The notes below the pieces were generated by a model that was not told the DNA's origin, did no database searches, and worked only from the letters and a program-made list of their open reading frames with translations. Positions 21,254 to 31,200 of a stretch of DNA of 41,464 nt are shown piece after piece (position 1 is the stretch's first letter; each line of letters opens with the position of its first letter). The position numbers and the translations under genes are program-made. Source of the stretch: a virus; the IMG/VR virus record IMGVR_UViG_3300006919_000118, positions 1 through 41,464 of that record. One strand, given 5' to 3'.

Positions 21254-21709
21254 ATGATTATGGACGACCTTCTGGAGTTTGCGGATGCAACCGCCCTCTC
21301 CACCTCCGGCACCGGCCTCGCCGCTGTCGGCGACGTCATCGACCTCGGTGCTACCCCGCACGACCTCGGCAATGGCCGTGGCTTGTACTTGGTTATCCAA
21401 GTCACCACTGCCGTTACCTCGGCGGGCGCGGCCACCGTCTCGTTCCAACTCGTTTCCGACGGCAGCAGCACGCTGGCTGCCGACGGCACCGAGAGCCTGC
21501 ACTACGCGTCGGCTGCCATTGGCAAGGCTTCGCTGACTGCTGGCTACGAGCTGGTCATCCCGGTTCCGCTCGAAGGCTCCATTGCCTACGAGCGTTACCT
21601 CGGTATTCAGCAGAACGTCGGCACCGCCGCACTGACTGCTGGTGCAATCAACGCCTTCCTGACCTTCGATCCGAAGGGCTGGAAGTCGCTCCCTGACGCC
21701 ACGAACTAA
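21254..21709 (+). CDS. Bbp16-like capsid cement/decoration protein, 151 aa
   Basis: The sequence pattern (MIMDDLLEFADATALSTSGT, then an NGRGLYLVIQVTTAVTSAGA strand pair and a C-terminal YERYLGIQQNVGTAALTAGA) matches the Bbp16-type cement protein that sits on the capsid next to the major capsid protein in BPP-1-like phages. It is all beta, with Ala/Thr/Gly-rich sheets. The ribosome site is AAGGAG. It is followed at once by a strong hairpin. Confidence 0.8.
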   Translation: MIMDDLLEFADATALSTSGTGLAAVGDVIDLGATPHDLGNGRGLYLVIQVTTAVTSAGAATVSFQLVSDGSSTLAADGTESLHYASAAIGKASLTAGYELVIPVPLEGSIAYERYLGIQQNVGTAALTAGAINAFLTFDPKGWKSLPDATN

Positions 21710-21727
21710 TTCGTGACGTGACCCCCA

Positions 21728-21760
21728 GACCCGGCGGCTTCATGGTGTCGCCGCCGGGTC
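21728..21760 (+). terminator. GC-rich hairpin after the head genes
   Basis: An 11-bp perfect stem, GACCCGGCGGC / GCCGCCGGGTC, with an 11-nt loop. It lacks a T run afterwards (GCCCCATCCC), so it may be an RNA-stabilising or partial terminator structure at the end of the capsid and cement messages rather than a full stop. It separates high-copy head genes from low-copy tail genes. Confidence 0.6.
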
Positions 21761-21787
21761 GCCCCATCCCTTAGAGGAGTTTTTGAG

Positions 21788-22063
21788 ATGGTTAAGGTAA
21801 AGTTTAAGCAGGCGTTCTACGGACCCGATCCCAAGAACCCGCAGAACTCGATCCAGTTTCTGCCGGAGGACAAGCTGCCCGAAGGCAACAACGGGGTCTA
21901 CGAGTTCCCTGACGACTACCCGCTGCCCACGCTGGACATCGAGATCGTCGAGGGCGAGAGTACGTTCAAGAAGCCAGCCGACAAGGCTCCGCTCCCTGTG
22001 ACCGAGATCAAGCCGTCGGCTCAAACCAAGGCAGCCAAGAAGAAGGCTGCCGCCAAGGAGTAA
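21788..22063 (+). CDS. Small structural-region protein with basic tail, 91 aa
   Basis: The protein starts MVKVKFKQAFYGPDPKNPQN, contains a VYEFPDDYPLPTLDIEIVEG segment, and ends in an Ala/Lys-rich tail (AQTKAAKKKAAAKE). This two-part form is common in small phage proteins between head and tail genes. The basic tail may contact DNA or an acidic partner. GAGGAG is upstream. No family recognised. Confidence 0.65.
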   Translation: MVKVKFKQAFYGPDPKNPQNSIQFLPEDKLPEGNNGVYEFPDDYPLPTLDIEIVEGESTFKKPADKAPLPVTEIKPSAQTKAAKKKAAAKE

Positions 22064-22069
22064 CGAGGC

Positions 22070-22663
22070 ATGGCGTCGCAGGTTCAAATTGCAAAGCTGG
22101 CGCTCCAGCACATCGGTGACAGGTACGACATCTCCGCAATTGACGAGGAGAGCGTCGAGGCTGAACAGGCCAACCTGATCTATGATGATACGCGCAAGGA
22201 ACTCCTGCGGCGCTTCCCTTGGGGCTTCGCCCTGACCTACCGCACCCCGGCGGCGCTGAGCGTCACGGTTCCAGCCAACTGGGACTATGCCTACCAATAT
22301 CCGTCGGGGGTGGTTAAGGTTCGGCACATAGAGAACCAAGCCAACCGGAACGACCCGATCACCGACTTCGAGGTCGCCCTACTCGACGACGACACGAAGG
22401 TGATCCTCACAGACGAGCAGGACCCCACACTGGCCTGCACGGCGGACATCGAAGACCCCACCCGCTTCGACCCTGAGTTCACGATGGCGTTCAGCTTCCT
22501 GCTCGCCGAGCGGATGGCGATGTCGCTGACAGGCAGCCTCGACATCAAGAGCGCCTTGGCTCAGGAAGTGTTGCGCTCTGTTAGCCAAGCGGCGGACACC
22601 GACAGTTCGGAGGGTCGTACCCGCGAGACGCCAGAGGCGTCGTGGATTGATGCGAGGAACTAA
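22070..22663 (+). CDS. Tail tubular protein A (T7 gp11-like adaptor), 197 aa
   Basis: The opening QVQIAKLALQHIGDRYDISA, then YDDTRKELLRRFPWGFALTY and a C-terminal MAFSFLLAERMAMSLTGSLD, is the pattern of T7 gp11-type adaptor (gatekeeper) proteins. It forms the ring between portal and nozzle in short-tailed phages. Length matches. It overlaps the nozzle gene by one base (TAATG), consistent with matched expression. Confidence 0.88.
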   Translation: MASQVQIAKLALQHIGDRYDISAIDEESVEAEQANLIYDDTRKELLRRFPWGFALTYRTPAALSVTVPANWDYAYQYPSGVVKVRHIENQANRNDPITDFEVALLDDDTKVILTDEQDPTLACTADIEDPTRFDPEFTMAFSFLLAERMAMSLTGSLDIKSALAQEVLRSVSQAADTDSSEGRTRETPEASWIDARN

Positions 22664-25455
22664 TGGCCAAGCTGATCCAGCCCAGCCTAGCAGGCGGCGA
22701 AGTCTCCGAAGCCGTAGGCGCACGGGTCGATCTCGCCAAGTATCAAAGCAGTCTCTCCAAGTGTGAGAACTTCTTTATCCAGACGTCGGGCGGTGCAGCC
22801 AACCGCCCCGGCCTCGAGTTCGTGGGTGAAGTCAAGGACAGTAGCGCAGACACCTACCTAGTCCCTTTCGAGTTCAACACCGAACAGACGTACATTCTTG
22901 AGTTCGGCAATCAGTACATGCGCGTCGCCGTCGATGGCGGCCTCGTCGTTGACAGCGGGTCGCAGTTCTCGATCTCAGGCGCGACGCAGGCGAACCCGTG
23001 CGTGGTGACGGCTACAGGCCACACGTTCAGCAACGGCGACGAGGTATTCATCTCTGGCGTCGTAGGCATGACCGAGCTGAACGGTCGGCAGTTCCTCGTG
23101 GCCAACGTGGCCGCCAACACCTTCGAACTGCAGGATAAGGGCGGCACCAACGTCAACTCGACGGGCTACACCGCCTATTCGAGCGGCGGCACCGCCAGCC
23201 TGATCTACGAGATTGCCACACCCTACGTGACGGCTGACCTCTCCGAGATCGACTACTTCCAGAGCGCGGACGTCATGACGCTGACCCACCCAGACTACGA
23301 GCCGCGTGAGCTGAGCCGCCTCGGCAACGATAACTGGACACTGAGCACGATCACGTTCCAGCCGGACCAGATCATGCCGACGGGCGTGCAGGTCAGCGTG
23401 GGGACCGTTGGCTCAGAGACCGACCGCTACATCGTCACGGCCACGAACCGCGACGACGGTGAGGAAAGCCTCGCCGGGTTGAACAACACGAGCGAGACCA
23501 TCACCGGAGCCACGCAGGCTGACCCGGTCGTCTTGACCATTACAGGACACCCCTACGCCACAGGCGATACCGTCTACATCCAAAGCGTCGGTGGTATGAC
23601 CGAGCTGAACGGTCGGCAGTTCGAGGTCACGAGCCTCACCGCCAACACCGTCAGCCTGCAGGACGTGAACGGGGACGACGTCGATGGCACAGGCTACGGG
23701 GCGTACACCTCCGGCGGCACCGTTAATCGGATGTTCGTCGAAGTCACCAACTCGGCGACCACGCGAAACAACACAATCTCATGGACAGCGGCGGCCAACG
23801 CGTCGAGCTACACGATCTATCGCCGGGACAACGGCCTCTACGGCTTCATCGGGAAGAGTGAGACCAGCTCGTTCAGTGATACCAACTTCGACCCGGATAC
23901 GACGGACACCCCGCCCCGCTCGCGCAACCCGTTCATCGGCACCAACAATTATCCGAGCACTGGCGGCTACTATCAGCAGCGCCGTATCTTCGGCAACTCG
24001 AACACCTACCCGCAGCGCAACTGGTTCACCAAGACGGCGGGCTTCAACAACTTCTCAGTCTCCAGCCCAGCGCGTGACGACGACAGCATCATCGCCACCA
24101 TCGCCGCCTTGCAGGTGAATGAGATCAGGCACTACATTCCGCTCAACGAGCTGATCGTGCTGACCTCTGGCGGTGAGTGGCTGATCAGCGGCATCGACGA
24201 CGTGATCACGCCTGACGGCATCCAGATCAAGCCGCAGTCCTACTACGGGGCCACGTCGCTCAAGCCTATTGTGGCGGGCGACATCGCCATCTTCATGCAG
24301 CCGGGCGAGGTTGTTCGTGATCTTGGCTACAAGTTCGAGACCGACGCCTACGCAGGTAACGATATTTCAATTCTGGCTCGCCATTTGTTCGATGATTACA
24401 CAATCGTTGGCTGGTCCTTCGCGCAGGCCCCTTACTCGATCCTCTGGGCTGTTCGCAACGACGGGTGCGTCATCGCTCAGACATACCTGCGTGAGCAGGA
24501 GATTTACGCGTGGCACCGCCACACCACGCTCGGCGACTTCAAGGACGTAGCCAGCGTGCGCGAGGGCAACGTGGACGCCACCTACTTCATCGTCGAGCGC
24601 AAGGTCGGCGGGCGTACCGTCAAGTACATCGAGCGGATGCACGAGCGCGATTACAACGACGACGTTCAGGACGCCTTCTTCGTGGATAGTGGCGTGACGC
24701 TGGACAGCCCGCTTACGATCACGGGCTTCACCAACGCGGATCCCGTCGTGGTGACCACGAGCGCGGCCCATGGCTTCAGCAACGGCGACACCGTGGACAT
24801 CTCCGGGCTGTTCGTCGAGAACGCCACCGCGAACAAGGGCTACTCGCTCGACACCGACATCAACGGTCTGGGCTACACCGTGGCCAACGTGACCAGCACG
24901 ACGTTCGAGCTGCAGAACAACGGCGTTGACGTGGACGGCACGAGCTTCGGCGTCTACTACAAAGGTGGGCAGGTCCGCAAAGCGGTGACCACGGTCCCGA
25001 ACCTTTGGCACCTCGAAGGCCGCACCGACGTCAGCGTATTGGCCGACGGCTTCGTCTTGAAGAACCAGACGGTCAGCAACGGCACCATCACCCTGACGGA
25101 GGCGGCCAGCCGGATCCACGCGGGGCTGCCGTACACCTGCGAGATCGAGACCCTGCGATTGGACGCACCCGGCGGGGAAACGATCCAAGGCAGGGCCAAA
25201 AAGATCGCCCGCCTCACGGTTCGGCTCGACCGATCTCTGGGCTTTTGGTCTGGCGTCTCGCGTAATAAGATGCGCGAAGCCAAGTTCGGGGTGCCTGCCT
25301 TGTTGGGTCAGGCCCCCGATCTGTATACCGGAGACAAAGACGTGACGCTGCCGCCGGATTGGAACAAGGACGGGAAGTACATCGTGCAGCAGCGTGACCC
25401 GCTGCCGCTGACGATCCTCGGCCTGATCCCCGACGCCACCGTGGGGGGCAACTGA
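22663..25455 (+). CDS. Tail tubular protein B (nozzle) with three FCCH-like repeats, 930 aa
   Basis: T7 gp12-type nozzle protein: the N-terminus MAKLIQPSLAGGEVSEAVGA, an FFIQTSGGAANRPGLEFVGE motif, and a conserved core (NEIRHYIPLNELIVLTSGGE, then DVASVREGNVDATYFIVERK). Three insertions of an FCCH-like beta module (as in ubiquitin-activating E1 and phage tail proteins) lie at about residues 103-180, 280-357 and 684-772, each with a VVxTxxGHxFxxGD-type start. A fibronectin III-like stretch follows the second (TISWTAAANASSYTIYRRDN). The repeats enlarge the nozzle surface and may help receptor or fibre binding. Copies 1 and 2 share a 27-base identical block. Confidence 0.88.
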   Translation: MAKLIQPSLAGGEVSEAVGARVDLAKYQSSLSKCENFFIQTSGGAANRPGLEFVGEVKDSSADTYLVPFEFNTEQTYILEFGNQYMRVAVDGGLVVDSGSQFSISGATQANPCVVTATGHTFSNGDEVFISGVVGMTELNGRQFLVANVAANTFELQDKGGTNVNSTGYTAYSSGGTASLIYEIATPYVTADLSEIDYFQSADVMTLTHPDYEPRELSRLGNDNWTLSTITFQPDQIMPTGVQVSVGTVGSETDRYIVTATNRDDGEESLAGLNNTSETITGATQADPVVLTITGHPYATGDTVYIQSVGGMTELNGRQFEVTSLTANTVSLQDVNGDDVDGTGYGAYTSGGTVNRMFVEVTNSATTRNNTISWTAAANASSYTIYRRDNGLYGFIGKSETSSFSDTNFDPDTTDTPPRSRNPFIGTNNYPSTGGYYQQRRIFGNSNTYPQRNWFTKTAGFNNFSVSSPARDDDSIIATIAALQVNEIRHYIPLNELIVLTSGGEWLISGIDDVITPDGIQIKPQSYYGATSLKPIVAGDIAIFMQPGEVVRDLGYKFETDAYAGNDISILARHLFDDYTIVGWSFAQAPYSILWAVRNDGCVIAQTYLREQEIYAWHRHTTLGDFKDVASVREGNVDATYFIVERKVGGRTVKYIERMHERDYNDDVQDAFFVDSGVTLDSPLTITGFTNADPVVVTTSAAHGFSNGDTVDISGLFVENATANKGYSLDTDINGLGYTVANVTSTTFELQNNGVDVDGTSFGVYYKGGQVRKAVTTVPNLWHLEGRTDVSVLADGFVLKNQTVSNGTITLTEAASRIHAGLPYTCEIETLRLDAPGGETIQGRAKKIARLTVRLDRSLGFWSGVSRNKMREAKFGVPALLGQAPDLYTGDKDVTLPPDWNKDGKYIVQQRDPLPLTILGLIPDATVGGN

Positions 25456-25904
25456 TGCAGTACCAGACAGAAACCTTCGATGCGGTCATCACCGAAATCC
25501 AGCCGCTCCTCCAGAAGCACTGGGAGGACGTCGCGCTCAATCAGGACAAGGTGAAACTGAACCCCAACTGGAGGGCGTACCAGTTCCTTGAGCGCGAGGG
25601 CGCGTTGCACATCACCACGGCTCGCAACAAGGGTAGGCTCGTGGGGTACGTCATCTACCTCCTGAGCAACTGGCTGCACTACAAGGAAGAGGTTTTAGCT
25701 GACGGCGACATTTTCTGGCTTGATCCCGACTACCGCAAAGGCATGACAGGCGTTCGCCTTCTCAAAGAGGCTGAGCAGTCCCTGATCGCACGCGGGGTCA
25801 CCGCCATCAGCAATAAGGTCAAGCTGCACAAAGACGTCGGCAGGGTATTCGAGCGCCTAGGCTACACGCCGATTGAGCGCGTCTATATGAAGAGGGTGGG
25901 CTAA
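25455..25904 (+). CDS. GNAT-type acetyltransferase, 149 aa
   Basis: The fold pattern of phage GNAT proteins is visible: a strand with RNKGRLVGYVIYLLSNWLHY (cofactor-side sheet), FWLDPDYRKGMTGVRLLKEA (the acetyl-CoA binding loop and helix, R-K-G-M-T-G), and a C-terminal VFERLGYTPIERVYMKR. It probably transfers an acetyl group to a host or virion protein. It is embedded in the tail operon with one-base overlaps on both sides, so it is made with structural proteins; genes of this type recur at this position in podoviruses. Substrate unknown. Confidence 0.8.
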   Translation: MQYQTETFDAVITEIQPLLQKHWEDVALNQDKVKLNPNWRAYQFLEREGALHITTARNKGRLVGYVIYLLSNWLHYKEEVLADGDIFWLDPDYRKGMTGVRLLKEAEQSLIARGVTAISNKVKLHKDVGRVFERLGYTPIERVYMKRVG

Positions 25905-26419
25905 TGGCAGTTGCAACTGCAGTCGCCAGCATCGCCAGCACCGCTGTCGGCGCTTTGGGCGCTTATCAGCAGTCCAAGGCTGCCGAGGCACAGGCTGAAT
26001 ATCAGGCAGGCATCGCTCGCAATAATGCGATCATCGCGGAGCAGAACGCCACCCGCATCGAGCAGGAGAAGGGCGTCGCCGAGGACGAGCAGCGGGAACG
26101 CATTGCTCGGACCAAGGGGTCAGCGAAGGCGGCTCTGGCTGCCAACGGCCTGCTCGTGGACGACACCGATGACAGCACCGCGCAGATGATCATGCAGGAC
26201 ATCGCCGCTGAGGGGGAATACGACATCCTAAGATTGCGCGATAAGTACGACGCAGAGGCCCGTACAGCGCGTTTGCAAGGAGACCAGTACGATGCCCAAG
26301 CAGGGCTGTTCCAGCTACAGGCGGACGCCCAGAAGCCCCTGATGGCGGCTACAGGCACGCTCCTCGAAGGGGCCAGTAGCGTCTACGGGTCTGGTAAGAC
26401 CGCTGGTTGGTGGAGTTAG
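25904..26419 (+). CDS. Internal virion protein, T7 gp14-like, 171 aa
   Basis: It starts MAVATAVASIASTAVGALGA, an Ala/Gly-rich hydrophobic segment that can insert in membranes. A long helical, Gln/Ala/Glu-rich coiled region (QSKAAEAQAEYQAGIARNNA onward) follows. This form matches gp14-type ejection proteins, which pass from the capsid core into the host outer membrane to extend the tail. The next gene starts two bases after its stop. Confidence 0.8.
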   Translation: MAVATAVASIASTAVGALGAYQQSKAAEAQAEYQAGIARNNAIIAEQNATRIEQEKGVAEDEQRERIARTKGSAKAALAANGLLVDDTDDSTAQMIMQDIAAEGEYDILRLRDKYDAEARTARLQGDQYDAQAGLFQLQADAQKPLMAATGTLLEGASSVYGSGKTAGWWS

Positions 26420-26421
26420 AT

Positions 26422-28224
26422 ATGGCACGAGTTCCAACAGTAGGCGAGCGCGGTCAGGCGGTCGGCACCGTCCAGCAGGCTGAGGCGCGTAATCAGTTCC
26501 AGTCGATGCAGACGAACGCCGACATGTTCGGCGCTGCTCAGGGCCGCTCGCTGCAGCAGGCCAGCGCGGGCCTTAATGGCATCGCTGCCGCCTTCAAGCA
26601 GAAGGCCGAGGACGACGACAACCTCGTGATCCTTGAGAACGATAACGCGGCGGACGCTTTTAAGCGGGATTTGATGCACAACGCCGAGACGGGCCTTCTG
26701 ACCCGTCAGGGCAAGAACGCCGTGGGTATGTCCGAGGAAGCCGCCCGGCGGTTCGACGAGTACGCTGCGTCCCTCCCACAGCCGAAGACCCAAGAGGGGC
26801 GGCTCGCGCAGCAGGAGAAGCTGCTCAAGATGAAAGCCGTGATGCTCAACACGGCGTCTACGCATGAGCGCACGCAGGTTGAGGCATACAAGACAGAACA
26901 GATCGAGACGTCGCTGGGCAATCACCAGCAGGAGATGGGAACGGCCTACTCGGACCCGGTCGCTCTGGCGAACGCGGAAAAGGGTATCCGGGCGGAGGCG
27001 GAGACACTGGCCGCCCGACGGGGTATGAGCGACGAGGCCAAAGAGGAGTTCGTTGAGGCCAGCGTTAGTAAGGGCTACGCCGACGCCATTGACGCCGCGC
27101 TGGCGAACGAGGACTACGCCACTGCGGAGCGCCTGCTCGACGAGAACAGCGGTAAGATGCAACCCGAAGACCGGGACGCCGCCAAGGAGGCTGTGGCCAC
27201 AGGCACAGTCCTTGGGTACGCCCAGAAGGAAGCCGACCGTATCATGAGCCAACGCGGCTTGAGTGGCCCGGAGCGCCTCGCATTGGCACGGCAAGAACCC
27301 GACCCAAAACGCCGGGAAGAGTTGGTGGCGATGGTCAAAACCCGCGTCGCTGAAGAGGCGGCCTTCGAGGATAAGGCGCGGCAAGATCGCTTCGACGCCG
27401 CCTCTAACGCCGCACGGAACGGCCAGCCGGTCTCTGAGCCGATGCGCCGGGGCTTGACCGCACGGCAGAACGCTTACATCGACGACGTCGCCGAGGAGCA
27501 GGCGCTACGCGCAGCAAACCCAAACTACACGCGCCCCACGCAGGAGGCGGCTCTCGAAGAGATCAACGCCCAGCAGGGGGCTGATCCTACGTGGCTGCAG
27601 ACGATGCCGTTCGCCGACCTGCGTGATGGTTACAAGATGCGCCTTAATCCGACAGACTGGCGTAACCTCCAGAGTGATTGGCTGGAGGCACAGAACGACA
27701 AACGCGCTGCCGCTCAGGCCATCGCCGACGCCAAGGAAGAGGCCGCAGACTATTCAGGCTTCGAGCCAAACACGCGCATCAGGGAAATCCTGCAAGCTGT
27801 CGGCGCAAGCGAGGAGGAGGTGGCCCCGAAACATGAGAGGTTCACTGCCTTCCGCTCTGAGTTCGATGCTAGGATCGCTTCCTTGGCCGGGGCGGGTATC
27901 AAGATCACTCCTATTGTGGAACAGGATGTCCTCAAACAGATGGCAGCGGAGAGGATCAACATCGACGATGAGGCAGTCTTTGCTTTCCGGGCTGACCCCG
28001 ACCAGCGCAGAGAATACGCCCGTGAAATCTTTAACGGACGCCGCAACTTTCGAGAGGCCGACAGACTGGTGCAGGACTTCGATAACATCCGCAACGAGTT
28101 GGCCATCATGGGGATGCCCATGACTTCAATCCGAGAAGCCTACAAAGCCCTTGTCAGGAATGGTACTACTCAGCCCACCCTAGACGAGATCATGGAAACC
28201 ATCCGATATAATGCGGGGTCTTGA
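26422..28224 (+). CDS. Internal virion protein, T7 gp15-like, 600 aa
   Basis: MARVPTVGERGQAVGTVQQA begins a long, almost fully helical, Ala/Glu/Arg-rich protein. A typical segment is NAETGLLTRQGKNAVGMSEE, a motif common in the gp15-like core/ejection proteins of podoviruses. No membrane span or enzyme motif is evident. It would form the periplasmic conduit with the giant protein that follows. The ATG at 26422 is preferred over a GTG at 26407 because GGTGGAG lies 6 nt upstream. The stop overlaps the next start (TGATG). Confidence 0.8.
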   Translation: MARVPTVGERGQAVGTVQQAEARNQFQSMQTNADMFGAAQGRSLQQASAGLNGIAAAFKQKAEDDDNLVILENDNAADAFKRDLMHNAETGLLTRQGKNAVGMSEEAARRFDEYAASLPQPKTQEGRLAQQEKLLKMKAVMLNTASTHERTQVEAYKTEQIETSLGNHQQEMGTAYSDPVALANAEKGIRAEAETLAARRGMSDEAKEEFVEASVSKGYADAIDAALANEDYATAERLLDENSGKMQPEDRDAAKEAVATGTVLGYAQKEADRIMSQRGLSGPERLALARQEPDPKRREELVAMVKTRVAEEAAFEDKARQDRFDAASNAARNGQPVSEPMRRGLTARQNAYIDDVAEEQALRAANPNYTRPTQEAALEEINAQQGADPTWLQTMPFADLRDGYKMRLNPTDWRNLQSDWLEAQNDKRAAAQAIADAKEEAADYSGFEPNTRIREILQAVGASEEEVAPKHERFTAFRSEFDARIASLAGAGIKITPIVEQDVLKQMAAERINIDDEAVFAFRADPDQRREYAREIFNGRRNFREADRLVQDFDNIRNELAIMGMPMTSIREAYKALVRNGTTQPTLDEIMETIRYNAGS

Positions 28225-31200
28225 TGGAGTTTAAAGTACCTTCGACGATCACCCGTGACGAAGATCGTCGAGATCCGCTAACTCAGCAGACCACACCCGC
28301 GCCTCGTCGCGGGCCGCGCCTTGTACCGCAGGCGGACGCAACCGTGTCTGACTTCAAAGTGCCAGAGTGGATACGCACGGACGCGCAGATTGAGCAGGTC
28401 AAGCTCGACGACGCTATGGCGCACAACCCGACGCAGTATGCGGACGACAAACGCCGTGCGCGGACTACTGGCTTGCCCCTGTCCATTGTTCAAGAGAATG
28501 AGCCGCTCCAGCAAAAGCTGGCTGGGGCCAACCTGCGCCGTAAATTGCGAGACACTGACTTCGCCGCTCGCTGGTTTGGGCAAGGCGATAACGCCCGCCT
28601 GACCCATGACGTGGTGGACGAGCTAGTTGAGGCAGACGGCACCGCCGCAGCCGTGGCTCGTCCCGACTACAATGACGAGGAGCAAAGCTGGGTGGAGGCC
28701 ACGTCGCTGGCCATCGGAGAGCGGGCTATCCGGCTAGGCGGGTTGGTCACCCAGTTTGGCGCGACACTTGACGAGGAGATGTTCGGCAGTACCCTCAAGG
28801 ACGTTGCTATGGAGCTGGAGGCGGCGCTGCCTCTCGGTTATATCCAGATGGGCGACGAGCAGGGAGTGCCGCCCGACGCGCTGTTGCTAATGGAGCTGAA
28901 TGGCACCAAGTTCTACCACGTCCCGTCTAGCGCAGACCGGCAAGAGAAGTACGCGGCCAGCACGGACAACCCGCTGGCCGATGTAGGGGCCGCGCTGTCA
29001 GAGTTTGAGATCGGCGACCAAATCGACGAGCGGGCAATGGAGCAGGTGTGGAACGACAACCCACTGGCCATTATCCCGTGGGCTACCCAGCAGGGACTGG
29101 CATCGGCAGCGGACATACTGGGCGTGGTTCTCTCTCTGCCGATCTATGCGGCAGCCCGCGCCACCGAGATGGGTAACGAGCGCGGCAGCTTCGAGGGCAG
29201 GGACCGCGCCGCCATGACCGACATCATCGAGGCCGCTCCGACAGCTATCGCGTCGGCGGCGCTTGAGCGGTTTGCTGGTAAGAAAATCCTCGGCATTAGC
29301 GATGACCTTGCCGCTCCGACGATCCTCGGTATCCTCGGCGCTGCCGGTAAGGGCGCAGCAATCGAGGCGGCTACCGAGGCGGGGCAGGAGACCATCGAAT
29401 ACTTCGGCACCCGCATTGGCACCATCGAAGACGTGTCAGCCAAGGAGGCGACGGAGATCGCGTTTCAGGCTGCCGTTGTTGGCGGCATCTTCGGCGGCGA
29501 CGTCCGGTTGGTGACGGCTACAGCTCAGGCTGGCTTGGAGGCCCGCCGTTCCAAGACGCGCACCGAGGCAGTCCGCAACATGAACGCGGCCAACCCTAGC
29601 CTACGAGCACGAGACCCAGAGACCTTCGCAAACTTCCAGTCTGAGGCGCTCCGCGCCCAAGGGGTCGAGGACGTCCGCGTTAGTGCAGACGGCATCAACA
29701 TCCTGATGCAGGAAGTCGGGGGACGAGAAGAGGCAATTCGTCAAGGGTATGTCACCGGGGCGTCCGCGACAGAAAGTGAGCTTGGCGGCAACGGCGTGCA
29801 GCTTTCTCTGGAGAAGTTCTGGTCATTGCCGCAGGAGACAATCGAGAAGCTGGCTCCGCATGTGGCTTTCAATGCTGCGGAGCTTACAGAGGCTGAGGCT
29901 GTGGATGTGGCCGAGGTACTCGCAGAACAAAATAAGGCAGACTTTCAGGCCGCCGTTGACACCATGCGTGAGACGGTCACCGAAGACGACGCCGTTTTCC
30001 AACAGGTTTATGACCAGCTCATTTCCGAAGGTACTGCTTTTAGCGGTGACCCAAACGCAGCCACCGCAGCAGCGGAGCAGATGGCCGCCGCCTTCCGCGT
30101 CTTGGCTGAGCGATCCGGTAAGTCTGTTGAGGAGCTTGCGGGCAAGTTTCTGCCGACTATCCGTAAGGAGACCCGTATTCCTATTGGACCTGCTACTTTC
30201 GAGCAGGCCACGCAGGGCTTCGTCGATGACGCTCCCGCCGAGCTACAGGCTGCCGCTCAAGCGCGCATGGCGGGGGAGATTACGCAGGCCGAATACGACG
30301 CGCAGGTCAACGCGTTTAAACCCATCCTGCCGTATGAGAGTGTCCCGACCCCGGCCAGCGAAGACAAGATGCGGGCCGCCCTGACAAAGGGCCAGCAGGG
30401 GCGCGTGGGAAAAGGGATCGAGTGGCTGGGTAAACTCGTTGGCCTCCGGCTCGACATCCCGGCGTACACTCGTCACGACACTTGGGTGCCGACAATGCAC
30501 GACCCGGCGGGCAAGCCGGTCGCGCACGAGGCCGCCGCAAAGATTACAGGCGCGACCTTCACACAACCCGGCGAGAGCGCCGAGCGCAAGGCAGCGAAGG
30601 TCGGCGCTGAGGGGGTCAGCAAGTCTCCCTTCGCCCAGATCAACGGCACCCTCCAGTCGGTGGACCCGGACACCCTAGTCGCCGAGATGGAGGCCGCGCT
30701 CAACGATCCGGCATGGACGCAGGTCGGCTACGATCCGCGCCGTCACACATTCTTCTACGACCGCAAGACCCAGCGCCCGGTGCTCAGCGCCGACGAAGTC
30801 ATTCAGGTCGGCCCTCTGGTGTTGGCCAAGAACGCTCAGTTTGGCAGCGGCGCTGACTTCCTGTTCCAGACTGCCGAGGCCCCCATGACGGAGCGCAAGC
30901 AGAACCCGCAGGTCGCTGACGGAAACAAGCACGGCCTGATGCCCTACCTGCGCGACTGGTCCGAGGCAGAGCCGCGCCGCGCCAAGAAACAGGCCGTCGT
31001 CCAGAAGTCGAATAACAAGAACGCCCGCAGTGAGCTGGACAAGGTGGACGAGGTTCTCGCTATGAACCCGGACGCGCACACCAGCGTGCGGGCGTGGAAG
31101 CAGATGATGGCGGATGCCTATGGCGAACAGGACGTGCCCATCGCTCCGTATCGTTTCATTGAGGAGATCAACAGTAATGGTGTGGTACAGAACCTGAGCC

